Below are positions 25,292 through 34,730 of a stretch of 64,000 bases of DNA, piece after piece. The stretch comes from Betaproteobacteria bacterium (GTDB lineage Bacteria > Pseudomonadota > Gammaproteobacteria > Burkholderiales > SG8-41), in the NCBI GenBank assembly GCA_016192825.1, contig JACPTK010000123.1, positions 1-64,000 of the forward strand, given 5' to 3'. The notes below the pieces were generated by a model. It was given only the letters and a program-made list of their open reading frames with translations, was not told the DNA's origin and searched no databases. The position numbers were made by a program, and so were the translations under genes. Position 1 is the first letter of the stretch; each line of letters opens with the position of its first letter.

Positions 25292-26808
25292 TGGCCACGA
25301 TCAAACAGGAAGATTTCATTCAGAGCATCGCCGACGGCTTCCAGTTCATCTCCATCTACCACCCGCTGGATTTCATCAAGGCGATGGGCGAGGCCTACGA
25401 GCGCGAAGAGTCGCCCGCCGCGAAGAACGCGATCGCGCAGATCCTCATCAACTCGCGCATGGCGGCCGAGGGCCACCGCCCGATGTGCCAGGACACCGGC
25501 GCCGCGGTCGTATTCCTGAAGATCGGCATGGACGTGCGCTGGGACGCGAAGATGAGCATCCAGGACATGGTCAATGAGGGCGTGCGCCGCGCCTATACCG
25601 ACAAGGACAATCCGCTGCGCGCGTCGATGCTCGCCGACCCCGCGGGCAGCCGCAGGAACACGCGCGACAATACGCCGGCGATGGTCTACATGGAAGTCGT
25701 CCCCGGCGACAAGCTCGCGGTCAGCCTCGCCGCGAAGGGTGGCGGGTCGGAAAACAAGGCGCGCTTCGCCATCCTCAATCCGAGCGACAGCGTGGTGGAC
25801 TGGGTCCTCGAGCAGGTCCCCACCATGGGCGGCGACTGGTGTCCCCCGGGCATGCTGGGGATCGGCATCGGCGGCACCGCCGAGAAGGCCATGATGCTCG
25901 CCAAGGAGTCCCTGCTCGCGCCCCTCGACATGCAGCAGCTCAAGGCGCGCGGCCCGAAATCGCGTGCCGAGGAGCTGCGGCTCGAGATCTTCGAGAAGGT
26001 CAACGCGCTCGGCATCGGCGCGCAGGGCCTCGGCGGGCTCACCACCGTGCTCGACATCAAGGTGCTCGACTACCCGACCCACGCCACGTCGCTGCCGGTC
26101 GCCGTGATTCCCAACTGCGCCGCGACCCGCCATGTCGAATTCCACCTCGACGGCAGCGGGCCGGCGCGGTTCGAGGCGCCCGGCCTGGAGCACTGGCCGA
26201 AGCTGGCGGTTGATCTCGCCAGCGGCGCGAAACGCGTCAACCTCGAGACCCTCACCAGGGCGGAGGCCTCGACCTGGAAGGCAGGCGAGCGGCTGCTGCT
26301 CACCGGCAAGATCCTCACCGGACGGGACGCCGCCCACAAACGGCTGGCGGACCTGATCGCCAAGGGCGAGAAGCTGCCGGTGGACTTCACCAACCGGCTG
26401 ATCTACTACGTCGGCCCGGTGGACGCCGTGCGGGACGAGGTGGTCGGCCCGGCCGGTCCCACCACCTCCCGCCGCATGGACAAGTTCATGGACGTGATGC
26501 TGGGCAAGACCGGGCTGCTCGGCTCGATCGGCAAGTCCGAGCGCGGCGCGCAGGCGGTGGAGGCGATCAAGCGCCACCAGGGCCTGCACCTGATCGCGGT
26601 GGGTGGAGCAGCCTACCTGGTCTCGAAGTCGATCCGCGCCTCGCGCGTGCTCGCGTTCCAGGAACTCGGGATGGAAGCGATCCACGAGTTCGAGGTGAAG
26701 GACATGCCGGTGACGGTCGCGGTGGACACCTCGGGCAATGCCGTGCACGAGTCCGGCCCGCGCGAATGGCGCGCCCGGATCGGCAAGATTCCCGTAGTCC
26801 GTGCCTGA
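25291..26808 (+). CDS. Class I fumarate hydratase (4Fe-4S)
   Basis: A 505-residue single-chain enzyme with alpha-like N-terminal and beta-like C-terminal parts. Likely cluster ligands are Cys66 (MCQDTG), Cys184 (GDWCPPG) and Cys275 (PNCAATRH). It hydrates fumarate to malate and is oxygen-sensitive, which fits an anaerobic lifestyle. No Shine-Dalgarno sequence precedes the ATG. The space is pyrimidine-rich heptamers. Confidence 0.94.
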   Translation: MATIKQEDFIQSIADGFQFISIYHPLDFIKAMGEAYEREESPAAKNAIAQILINSRMAAEGHRPMCQDTGAAVVFLKIGMDVRWDAKMSIQDMVNEGVRRAYTDKDNPLRASMLADPAGSRRNTRDNTPAMVYMEVVPGDKLAVSLAAKGGGSENKARFAILNPSDSVVDWVLEQVPTMGGDWCPPGMLGIGIGGTAEKAMMLAKESLLAPLDMQQLKARGPKSRAEELRLEIFEKVNALGIGAQGLGGLTTVLDIKVLDYPTHATSLPVAVIPNCAATRHVEFHLDGSGPARFEAPGLEHWPKLAVDLASGAKRVNLETLTRAEASTWKAGERLLLTGKILTGRDAAHKRLADLIAKGEKLPVDFTNRLIYYVGPVDAVRDEVVGPAGPTTSRRMDKFMDVMLGKTGLLGSIGKSERGAQAVEAIKRHQGLHLIAVGGAAYLVSKSIRASRVLAFQELGMEAIHEFEVKDMPVTVAVDTSGNAVHESGPREWRARIGKIPVVRA

Positions 26809-26891
26809 CCGCCGCCGGCCGCTTCGCTCAGCCGGTCGGTCCGGGTGCCGCGCACGGCGCGGGCAGGTCGACGAAGATCAGGTTGTCGCCA

Positions 26892-27836
26892 TCAAGCCCG
26901 CGCGGACAGGAAGAGCGCGGCCGACAACAGCACACCGTGCAGCGATGCGGCGCCAATGGTGAGCTTGATGGCCGGAGCCAGCGCAGCCGGCTTTTCCGCA
27001 TACTGCAGCAACGCCGCGCCCGCCTTGGCGGTCAGCACGACGCTTGCGAGAGCGATCAGGCAGAGTCGGGGCAGAAAGCCCTCCGTCACCGCCACGATCA
27101 GCAAACCATAGGCTGCCGCGCCGATCACGTAGTAGCCCCAGCGCGCCCGCCGGGCACCGAGTATCACGACCCAGTGGCGCTTTCCCGCTGCCTCGTCGGC
27201 ACGCCGGTCCGGGAACTGATTGATGTACAGGATATTGGTGACGAGCAGCGCATAGGATAACGCTGCCATCGCCGGCAGCGGCGCGAAGCCGCCGCGCTGC
27301 ACGAAATCAGCGCCGATGACAACCAGCGCGAAACCGAACGCCACGCACAGCTCGCCGAAGCCGCGGCTGTTGAGGGCAAGCGGCGGCGCCGAATAGGCCC
27401 AGCCGATGAACAGCCCCGCCGCGCCGATCCAGACCAGATCCGGGGCGGACACGCTCGCCAGCCAGAGCCCGGCGATGATCACGATGCCGATCAGAAAGGC
27501 CCCGTACGCCAGCGTCTCTCGCGCGGTGAGCACGCCGTTCTGGATGAAGCGGCTGCCGCCGGTGAAGGGGAAGACGCGGTCGGTGTTGGCGCGGTCGGTG
27601 CCGTTCAACTCGTCGTAGTAATCGTTGAGCACGTTGATGCCGGCGTGCGCGAGCAACGCGAACGCGAGCGTCGCAACCGCCTTTGCCCACGACAGCGCGA
27701 AACCGTCGAAATACGCGGTGCCGAAACCCACCAGGCATGCGAACAGCGTCACGCTGAGGAACGCCGGTCGCGTCGCGAGAAGATAGCGCGCGACCGGGTT
27801 TGGAAGCGCGGCGAGCGTTGGTTCTGCGGAGGACAT
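26892..27836 (-). CDS. UbiA-family prenyltransferase (MenA-like)
   Basis: A 314-residue membrane protein with eight or nine segments and the two Asp-rich motifs NVLNDYYDELNGTDRAN and NQFPDRRADEAAGK that bind Mg-prenyl diphosphate. The second motif resembles MenA-type enzymes more than UbiA. The ATG at 27836 avoids overlap with the ATPase D gene. A longer frame to 27905 adds 23 unsupported residues. The acceptor is not certain. Confidence 0.82.
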   Translation of the reverse strand: MSSAEPTLAALPNPVARYLLATRPAFLSVTLFACLVGFGTAYFDGFALSWAKAVATLAFALLAHAGINVLNDYYDELNGTDRANTDRVFPFTGGSRFIQNGVLTARETLAYGAFLIGIVIIAGLWLASVSAPDLVWIGAAGLFIGWAYSAPPLALNSRGFGELCVAFGFALVVIGADFVQRGGFAPLPAMAALSYALLVTNILYINQFPDRRADEAAGKRHWVVILGARRARWGYYVIGAAAYGLLIVAVTEGFLPRLCLIALASVVLTAKAGAALLQYAEKPAALAPAIKLTIGAASLHGVLLSAALFLSARA

Positions 27837-27867
27837 TCCGGAGGCTCCTCGTCGACCGGCGGATCCG

Positions 27868-28470
27868 TCACGAACGGCGATGGTAGCGCAACCAGAGCGC
27901 TTCATCCTGCTCCAGCTCCTCGAGCCGCGTCTCGATCTCGTTCACCGTCCGGTCGATTTCAGGCAAGAGCACGTCCTGCAGCGCGCGCACCCGCCGCACC
28001 GACCGCCGGTACTCGTGATAGAGACGCTCGAGATTGCCCGCAACAGCGGCGAGCTGCGCGCCGAGCGCGGCCACTCTCGCGTATTGCTCCCGGCAGGCCT
28101 CGGCTTCGGGGGATGGATTGACGGGCTCGTAGGGCGGACGGCCGGCGGTATCGAGCTCCGCCGCCTGCAGCAGCACGCCCATCAGGCGGCGCTGCGTGAC
28201 CGAAGGGGCCACGGCGCGCGGCTCCACGGCCGGATAGCATTGCAGGCCCTCGAGGCCGTGCCGGGCGAGCGCGCTGTGCAGCGCCGCGGCGGCCTCCCCG
28301 AGCGCCGCCCGCAGGGACCCGGCAAGCCCCTCGTAACGGCGCAGCTCCTTCATCATCGCCTCGGCGAGCAGGAGGCACTTCTCGTCGAGAAACACATAGC
28401 TGTCGTGCATCGCTCGCCGCTCTTCGACGAGCGCGATGACGGCGCTGCGAGTCGGCGTGATCTCGCTCAT
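27868..28470 (-). CDS. ntpD: V/A-type ATPase subunit D
   Basis: A 200-residue coiled-coil protein forming the central rotor shaft. It begins with the conserved TPTRSAVIALVEERRAMH region and has long helices at both ends. It is the last gene of the operon and overlaps subunit B by 4 bp (ATGA). Confidence 0.92.
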   Translation of the reverse strand: MSEITPTRSAVIALVEERRAMHDSYVFLDEKCLLLAEAMMKELRRYEGLAGSLRAALGEAAAALHSALARHGLEGLQCYPAVEPRAVAPSVTQRRLMGVLLQAAELDTAGRPPYEPVNPSPEAEACREQYARVAALGAQLAAVAGNLERLYHEYRRSVRRVRALQDVLLPEIDRTVNEIETRLEELEQDEALWLRYHRRS

Positions 28471-29849
28471 GGCGCGACCCCGACGTGCCCGGCGATCTGG
28501 GCGTCCGACAGCCGCGTCAGCTCGGCCTGCGGCAGCCGGCGCAGCACGCCCCAGCCCGCTTCCATGCTCTCTTCGAACGCCCGCGGCCCGTCCTGGCACA
28601 GCAGTTTGCGCTCGAATTCGGTGCCGAACGCGAGGTAGGCGCGATCCGACTCCGACAGCCCCTCCTCCCCCACCACGCTCGCCAGCAGCCGCGTCTGCAC
28701 CGCGCGCGCGTACGCGGCAAACAGCTGGCTCGCGAGCGCGGGATGATCGGGATGGGTGTAACCCCTGCCGGTGCCGTTCTTCATCAGCCGCGACAGGCTC
28801 GCCAGCACGTTCACGGGCGGATACACGCCGCCGCGCTCGAGCTCCCGCGACAGCACGATCTGGCCTTCCGTGATGTAGCCGGAAAGATCCGGAATGGGAT
28901 GGCCGATGTCGTCCGAGGGCATGCTCAGGATCGGCAGCTGGGTGAGTGTTCCGCGCGCGCCGCGCAGGCAGCCGGCGCGCTCGTAGATGGTCGCGAGATC
29001 CGAGTACAGATAGCCCGGATAGCCCTTGCGCCCCGGAATCTCGCCCTTCGCGCCGGCCACCTCGCGCAGCGCCTCGCAATAGTTGGTCATGTCGGTGATG
29101 ATCACCAGCACGTGCTTGCCTTCGGTGAACGCGAGATGCTCCGCCGCCGTCAGCGCATAGCGCGGCGTCAGCAGACGCTGGCTGCTGGAGTCGCTCGCCA
29201 GGTTGAGGAACAGCGCCGCGCGCTCGAGCCCGCCGCTCGTCTCCAGGCTGCGCCGGAAATACTCGGCGCGTTCGTGCGGCAAGCCGATCCCCGCGAACAC
29301 GATGGCGAAATCTTCCGGCCGCGCCCCGCGCAGCCGCGCGTGAGCGGCGATTTCCACCGCCATCCGGTCGTGCGGCAGCCCCCCGCCGGAGAAGATCGGC
29401 AGCTTCTGCCCCCGCACCAGGCTGTTCATGAGGTCGATCGCGGTGACCCCCGTCTCGATGAAGTCGCGCGGCGTCTCCCGCGCCACCGGGTTGACCGGAA
29501 GCCCCTCGATGCGCGGCTCGCGGTGCGCGGCGAGCGGCGGGCCGCCGTCGATCACCTGGCCCACGCCGTTGAACACGCGCCCGAGCAAGCCGGGGCCGAG
29601 CGCGAATTTCAGCGGCTCGCCGAAGAAGCGCGCGGTGACGTCGGGCAGGGCGAGCCCCGTCGTCGACTCCAGCACTTCCACGGTCACCCGTTCCTCGTCG
29701 AGCGCCGCGATCCGCCCGAGCCGCGCGCGCCCGTCGGCGCCGCGCACCTCCACCGCCTCGTTCAGCCCGACCTCGAGCGTGCGCTTGAGAAACAGCAGCG
29801 GTCCTTCGATGCGCGCCGCCGCGTGCTGCACCGTGACCCTAGCGTACAT
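28467..29849 (-). CDS. ntpB: V/A-type ATPase subunit B
   Basis: A 460-residue non-catalytic nucleotide-binding-fold subunit. It lacks a Walker A lysine motif; instead it has IFSGGGLPHD at the equivalent place, as in V-type B subunits. LLTPRYALTAAEHLAF and GYPGYLYSDLATIYERAGCL are typical. The ATG at 29849 begins MYARVTVQHAAARIEGPLLF. It overlaps subunit A by 11 bp. Confidence 0.94.
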   Translation of the reverse strand: MYARVTVQHAAARIEGPLLFLKRTLEVGLNEAVEVRGADGRARLGRIAALDEERVTVEVLESTTGLALPDVTARFFGEPLKFALGPGLLGRVFNGVGQVIDGGPPLAAHREPRIEGLPVNPVARETPRDFIETGVTAIDLMNSLVRGQKLPIFSGGGLPHDRMAVEIAAHARLRGARPEDFAIVFAGIGLPHERAEYFRRSLETSGGLERAALFLNLASDSSSQRLLTPRYALTAAEHLAFTEGKHVLVIITDMTNYCEALREVAGAKGEIPGRKGYPGYLYSDLATIYERAGCLRGARGTLTQLPILSMPSDDIGHPIPDLSGYITEGQIVLSRELERGGVYPPVNVLASLSRLMKNGTGRGYTHPDHPALASQLFAAYARAVQTRLLASVVGEEGLSESDRAYLAFGTEFERKLLCQDGPRAFEESMEAGWGVLRRLPQAELTRLSDAQIAGHVGVAP

Positions 29850-31629
29850 CGCCGGCCTCCGTGGACAGCCCGCGGAATTCGCGCTCCATGCGCTGCGCCA
29901 GGACATCGAACTCGCCGAGCCGGTCCTCGCCGATCTCCTCGCCCATCCGCTGCAACGGGCGCAGGAAGCCGAGCGCGGCGATGCGCTCGAGCGGCGCGCC
30001 CTGGGCAAGCGCCTGCTCCGCGAGCGCGATGAACCGCCCGATCAGGCGCATCATCGCCGCCTGGCGTCGCGGGCTCGCGTACCAGTCCACGTCCGAGAAC
30101 GCCGACTGGCGCAGAAAGGCCTCGTTCACGATCTCCGCGCAGAACAGGGCAAGCTGCTGGCGCGGTGGCAGCGCGTCCTTCCCGACGATGCGGGCCATGC
30201 GCTCGAGCCGGACCTGCTCGTCGAGCAGCGTCAGAAAACCGCGACGCAGCTCGAGCCATTCATTGGCGGGCCGGCCCGCGACCGCGCCGGCGGGCACCGA
30301 GCCGAACGCCTTCACCCACCAGTCCGCGAGTTCACCGGCGTCCTCCGAATACGACTGCAGCGGATGGATCGCCGGATAGAAGCGCGCCTGGGCGCGCTTG
30401 ATGTCGAGCGCCCAGAAACAGCGCACGTAGCGCTTCGAGTGGCTGGTGACCGGTTCGGAAAAGTCGCCCGAGGGCGGACTGATGGATGAGAGCAGCGTCA
30501 CGGACCCGGTCCTGCCGTTCAACGTGCGCACCCGGGCGGCGCGCTCGTAAAAATCCGCGAGCCGGCTGCTGAGGTACGCCGGGTAGCCGCCCTCCCCCGG
30601 AAGCTCGCCGAGGCGCCCCGAGACCTCGCGCAGCGCCTCGGCCCAGCGGCTGGTCGAGTCCGCCATCAGCGCGACATGCAGCCCCTGGTCGCGGAAATAC
30701 TCCGCCACCGTGACGGCGCTGTAGATGCTCGCCTCGCGCGCGGCCACCGGCATGTTCGAGGTGTTGGCGATGATCACCGTGCGCTCCATGAGCGGGCGGC
30801 CGGTGCGCGGGTCGGTGAGCTTCGGGAATTCCTCGAGCACGCCGGCCATTTCGTTGCCGCGCTCCCCGCAGCCGAGGTACACGATGACGTCGGCGTTGCA
30901 CGATTTCGCGAGCGCCTCGAGCAGCACGGTCTTGCCGGTACCGAACCCGCCGGGAATCGCAGCCTTGCCGCCCAGCACGACCGGAAAGAGACAGTCGAGG
31001 ATACGCTGCCCGGTCACCAGGGGCTCATCGCTCGGCAGGCGCTCCGCTGCCGGCCGCGGCACGCGCACCGGCCAGAAGTGCCCCATCGCGACCTCCTGAA
31101 CCGCGCCGCCGGCCGAGCGGATCCGGCACACGATCGCATCTTCGCCGTGATTCCCGGCATCCGCGATGTCGACGACCTCGCCAGCGACATGCGGCGGCAC
31201 GAGGCAGTCCTGTGCGCGGCCCTGCGCAGGCGTTACCCGCCCGAAGACTGCGCCACCGCCGAGCGCTTCACCCCGTTTCACGAGCGGCGTGAAGTCGAAC
31301 CGGCACGCCGCCCCGCCGCCGGCGCCCGGCTCGACGTACTGCGGGCGGCACCCCGACAGCGGCCGCAGCAGGCCGTCGAAGATGTTGCCGAGAAGGCCGG
31401 GGCCGACCCGGATGCCAAGCGGAGCGCCGCTGCCCCGGATTTCCTCACCGGGACGCAAGCCGGTCGCATCCTCATAGACCTGGGCAACGATTTCCTCGCC
31501 GTTGATCGAGACGACTTCCCCCAGCAGGGACTGGCTGCCCACGTACACGGCCTCGCGCATCTGGAACGAACCGGTCGTGCGCGCCCGCAGCACGGGGCCG
31601 CTCGCCCACAACACGCGACCGACGCTCAT
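29839..31629 (-). CDS. ntpA: V/A-type ATPase catalytic subunit A
   Basis: A 596-residue catalytic subunit. The P-loop GGFGTGKT is at 227-234, followed by YLGCGERGNEMAGVL and MADSTSRWAEALREVS. The extra non-homologous region between the beta-barrel and the P-loop, characteristic of V/A-type A subunits, is present. It would hydrolyse or make ATP coupled to ion flow. Confidence 0.95.
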   Translation of the reverse strand: MSVGRVLWASGPVLRARTTGSFQMREAVYVGSQSLLGEVVSINGEEIVAQVYEDATGLRPGEEIRGSGAPLGIRVGPGLLGNIFDGLLRPLSGCRPQYVEPGAGGGAACRFDFTPLVKRGEALGGGAVFGRVTPAQGRAQDCLVPPHVAGEVVDIADAGNHGEDAIVCRIRSAGGAVQEVAMGHFWPVRVPRPAAERLPSDEPLVTGQRILDCLFPVVLGGKAAIPGGFGTGKTVLLEALAKSCNADVIVYLGCGERGNEMAGVLEEFPKLTDPRTGRPLMERTVIIANTSNMPVAAREASIYSAVTVAEYFRDQGLHVALMADSTSRWAEALREVSGRLGELPGEGGYPAYLSSRLADFYERAARVRTLNGRTGSVTLLSSISPPSGDFSEPVTSHSKRYVRCFWALDIKRAQARFYPAIHPLQSYSEDAGELADWWVKAFGSVPAGAVAGRPANEWLELRRGFLTLLDEQVRLERMARIVGKDALPPRQQLALFCAEIVNEAFLRQSAFSDVDWYASPRRQAAMMRLIGRFIALAEQALAQGAPLERIAALGFLRPLQRMGEEIGEDRLGEFDVLAQRMEREFRGLSTEAGDVR

Positions 31630-32237
31630 CCCTCTTCCTTCTCCAGATGGAACAGCAGGCGCGCCTCGATGGCGGCGCGATCGGCGAGCAACCCGCCGAG
31701 CGTGGCGTCGAAAACACCATACCCGCTCGTCATCCTGACGCCCGCCGCGACCGCGTCATCGGCGGCAAACCCGGCGAGGCTGGCACCCTGCGCCTCCAGC
31801 AAGGCCCGCAATCGCTCGCGTTCCTGGACGGGCCAATCGCGGGGATGCGCGATCATCCAGCTCCCGCCCGGGACAACGCTTGTCGCGCGCAACGCGGACC
31901 GCTCGACCCATTGCCAACGTTGCGACGGGTCGCGCCACGACTGCAGCAAAGTCTCGTTCAGCCGCGCCCAACCCTGTTCCAGCAGTCCCTTTACTCGATG
32001 CTGGCGGGCAAGCCGCTCGCGGGTCTTCCGTTGTGCTTTGGCACGGGCAATACGCTCCTCGCCGCGCTTGCGTGCCTCCTCCAGGGCGGCGCGCACCCGC
32101 TTGCGCGCGTCGGCATGCGCCTGTCCGAGAAGGGCCCGCGCTTCGCCCTGGGCGCGCGCGCGCAGCGCTTCGCGCCGCGTCGTCAGGTTGTCCGCGACGA
32201 GCTGCAGCAGCGCGGTGGCCGATTGCGCGGGGTTCAT
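31626..32237 (-). CDS. V/A-type ATPase subunit E
   Basis: A 203-residue peripheral-stalk protein. The N-terminal half is a charged coiled coil rich in Arg, Ala and Glu, the C-terminal half a globular head with VRMTSGYGVFDATLGGLL. It overlaps both neighbours by 4 bp. Confidence 0.8.
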   Translation of the reverse strand: MNPAQSATALLQLVADNLTTRREALRARAQGEARALLGQAHADARKRVRAALEEARKRGEERIARAKAQRKTRERLARQHRVKGLLEQGWARLNETLLQSWRDPSQRWQWVERSALRATSVVPGGSWMIAHPRDWPVQERERLRALLEAQGASLAGFAADDAVAAGVRMTSGYGVFDATLGGLLADRAAIEARLLFHLEKEEG

Positions 32238-32536
32238 CGCGCCTCTACGCCCAGTTGCAGGCGCACGCGCGCGGCGATGTCGATGCCTGGCGGCAAGCTC
32301 GTGCCCTCCGGCACGACAAGCAGGAGCGGGCTCGCTTTCGCGAGCGCGCGCTGCAGTTCCGGCAACGCGACCCGTTCCGCCACCTGCTGCGACACCAGGA
32401 TCAACGCCGCGCGTCCGAGCGCCTCGCGCAAGGCGGCGCTTTCCTCGCCGGGGCCGGGCACGCGCGTCGCCAGCCCGGCCAGGCGGTATCCGGCCGCCGC
32501 GATCTCCTCGCCTATGTATACGATGCGGCTATCCAT
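32234..32536 (-). CDS. V/A-type ATPase subunit F
   Basis: A 100-residue Rossmann-like rotor subunit. RIVYIGEEIAAAGYRLAG and ALILVSQQVAERV match the family. It lies between K and E. The 42-bp gap to subunit K contains the end of a CTAG palindrome. Confidence 0.83.
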   Translation of the reverse strand: MDSRIVYIGEEIAAAGYRLAGLATRVPGPGEESAALREALGRAALILVSQQVAERVALPELQRALAKASPLLLVVPEGTSLPPGIDIAARVRLQLGVEAR

Positions 32537-32563
32537 CGTTCACACCGGCCTTTCATGGGAGCC

Positions 32564-32582
32564 AAGTCCGACAAACTCCTAG
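32564..32582. repeat. Half copy of the 211-bp element's right end
   Basis: The 19-bp sequence AAGTCCGACAAACTCCTAG matches 9447-9465 at the right end of the first 211-bp element except near its first bases. Its terminal CTAG supplies the TAG stop of subunit K. No left arm is present. Confidence 0.65.
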
Positions 32583-32929
32583 GCGAGGCGATTGAGTATC
32601 AGGATCGAGACGATCAGGCCGTAGATCGCGATGCCCTCCGCCAGGCCGACGAAGATCAGCAGCCGGCCGAACAGCTCCGGCTTCTCGGCCAGCGCGCCGA
32701 TCGCGGCGGTGCCCAGCCGCCCGACCGCGATCCCGGCCCCCAGCGAGGACAGGCCGGTCGCGAGCGCCGCGCTGAATAGCCCCCACCCCACCGCCTCGCC
32801 CGTGAGCGACAGCGCCGGGACGGCCGGCTGCGCCGCGGCCAGGGGCCCGGCCAACAGGAAGGTGCCCCCGGCGCTCAACACGGCGGCGACCAGGGTCAAA
32901 CCGATGGCGAACTTAGCTTGCGGGCTCAT
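32579..32929 (-). CDS. ntpK: V/A-type ATPase proteolipid subunit K
   Basis: A 116-residue c-ring protein with three hydrophobic segments (about 7-32, 45-69, 88-112). The ion-carrying carboxylate is Glu98 in VGLAEGIAIYGL. The first segment may be a signal or an extra helix before the usual hairpin. Ion choice (H+ or Na+) cannot be decided here. It overlaps subunit I by 17 bp and takes its stop from a repeat border. Confidence 0.9.
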   Translation of the reverse strand: MSPQAKFAIGLTLVAAVLSAGGTFLLAGPLAAAQPAVPALSLTGEAVGWGLFSAALATGLSSLGAGIAVGRLGTAAIGALAEKPELFGRLLIFVGLAEGIAIYGLIVSILILNRLA

Positions 32930-34730
32930 GCAACTCTCCTCGAACGAAAACCGGCGGCGACAGCGGATGGAATTCGCGGCCCTTGCTGACGAAGAAGCGC
33001 GTGAAGAACTCGAACAGCACGAGCCGCGTGGTCTGGATCGAGACCACCAGCGCCTCGACGACGATCACCGCGATGTTGCCGAGGACCATCACGGTAACGT
33101 GCCCGGCGGTGCTCGTGGCGGCCCCGGCAAGCGCGATGATCGCGGCTGACAGGCCCGCGTGCGCCAGGGCAAAGGCTCCGACGCGGACGAAGGACAGCGT
33201 GTTGATCAGCAGCTGCAGCGTCTTCTCCAGCAATTCTCCGGCGGCGCCGAGCGCCGGTCGCAGCCGCCGCGTGAGCGCGACGCGACCGGCCACCGCCAGC
33301 AGCACGCCGGCCGCCGCGACCGCATAACCGGCCGCGTGCAGGAAGCCGGCGAGAATGCCGAGGTAGACCGCGATCAGGCCGGCATCGGTCACCAGCCAGT
33401 GGCGGAGCTTGCCGCGCCAATACGCCTCGAGCGCGTTGATAACGAGCCCCAGCAGCAGCAGCACCGCCCCGCCGGCGAGGGGCATGACCAGCACCGGCAG
33501 CGGGTCCTCCAGCGGCATCAGCCACAGCGCGGAAACGATGCCGTGCAGGCCGAACAGGCTGCCGAAGAACAGGCCGAACAGCATGGCGGAGACGCCTCCC
33601 GCGATCAACATGCCCAGCATCGGCACGCGCTTGCGCAGCAGCAGCCCCGCGGCCACGAGGATCGCCCCCTGTCCGACGTCGCCGAACATGTAACCGAACA
33701 GGAGCGGCACGATAACCGCGAGCAGCATGCTCGGGTCCGCCGCGTAGCGTGCCGGCATGCCCAGCGCCCGGCTGAACACCTCGAAAGGCCGCGCCCACCA
33801 CGGGTTTTGCAGCAGCAAAGGCGCCTGAACGCCGCGCGGCGGCGCCGGAAAGCCCGCGAGAGCGCGCGCGCCGGAAGCCGCCAAGGCCCGCTTGAGCCGG
33901 CCGCGATCGTCGGTCCAGCCGGTGATGCGGCAGAAATGCTCGCCGCTGCGCACCTCGCCGACACTGCGCGCCATCCATTGCGCGTGGCGCAGCCAGCCCA
34001 GGGCCTCGCCCAGGTGCAGCCTGGCGGAGAGCCGCTCCAGCGCCGTCCGCGCGGCGGCCAGCTGCTCGTCCGTTGCGGCGAGGCGGCTGGAAGCATAGGC
34101 GAGGCTCTCGCCCGCTTTCCCCCGCGCCCAGGCCGGCATCTCGATCCGCTTGCCCTGCGCGCTCAGCGCCTGACGCGTGATCGCATCCAGCGCGTCCGGC
34201 GGTCCGACCGCCAGCAGGGCGGCCTCCGGCCCGAGTTTCAGCCTTCGCCCGAGCGCGGCTTGCGGCAGGGCCGGCGCCGCATCTTCGGGAAATACGAACA
34301 AAGCGCTCTCTACCGCCTTGCCGGGGGCTACCAGCGCCGAGAAATCGAGGGTGCCGTCCCGCACCTCCTGCAGCACTTGGCGCCACAGCCTCAGGCTCGA
34401 CCGCTCCGCCTCGAGCGCCTGCAGCGACGCGATCGGCCCCGTTGCGGCGGCCGACCAGGCTTCGACGACGGCCAACCCGCGCTCCACCATTTCATGGACC
34501 TCGACGGGCCGCGCCACGGTCCCGGCTTCAGGCCAATAGTTCGAAAAGCGCTGCGCGAGGGCGTCGAAGCGCGCGAACCCACGCTGCAGCTCCTCGGAAA
34601 GCCCGGGCGCCGTGTCCTTCCCGGCCTCGAGCTCGATGCAGCCGCTGTTCGCCAGGTCCTCGAGCAGGAGCACCGCGTCGTCCTTCGCGACGACGATCTG
34701 GAACCATTCCGCGGGATGCGGCCGCATCAT
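32913..34730 (-). CDS. ntpI: V/A-type ATPase membrane stator subunit I
   Basis: A 605-residue protein with a soluble N-terminal half and about seven C-terminal membrane segments. FGYMFGDVGQGAI and the conserved arginine region near LSFVRVGAFALAHAGLS are seen, which form the ion half-channels. The ATG at 34730 overlaps the end of subunit C by 4 bp. Earlier in-frame codons lie inside that gene and are rejected. Confidence 0.92.
   Translation of the reverse strand: MMRPHPAEWFQIVVAKDDAVLLLEDLANSGCIELEAGKDTAPGLSEELQRGFARFDALAQRFSNYWPEAGTVARPVEVHEMVERGLAVVEAWSAAATGPIASLQALEAERSSLRLWRQVLQEVRDGTLDFSALVAPGKAVESALFVFPEDAAPALPQAALGRRLKLGPEAALLAVGPPDALDAITRQALSAQGKRIEMPAWARGKAGESLAYASSRLAATDEQLAAARTALERLSARLHLGEALGWLRHAQWMARSVGEVRSGEHFCRITGWTDDRGRLKRALAASGARALAGFPAPPRGVQAPLLLQNPWWARPFEVFSRALGMPARYAADPSMLLAVIVPLLFGYMFGDVGQGAILVAAGLLLRKRVPMLGMLIAGGVSAMLFGLFFGSLFGLHGIVSALWLMPLEDPLPVLVMPLAGGAVLLLLGLVINALEAYWRGKLRHWLVTDAGLIAVYLGILAGFLHAAGYAVAAAGVLLAVAGRVALTRRLRPALGAAGELLEKTLQLLINTLSFVRVGAFALAHAGLSAAIIALAGAATSTAGHVTVMVLGNIAVIVVEALVVSIQTTRLVLFEFFTRFFVSKGREFHPLSPPVFVRGELHEPAS

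Noticed and set aside
24544-26748. A 734-residue minus-strand open frame over moeA and fumarase
   Set aside because: It is antisense to two complete, well-conserved genes and has composition typical of high-GC shadow frames (His/Arg/Val-rich, no family motif).
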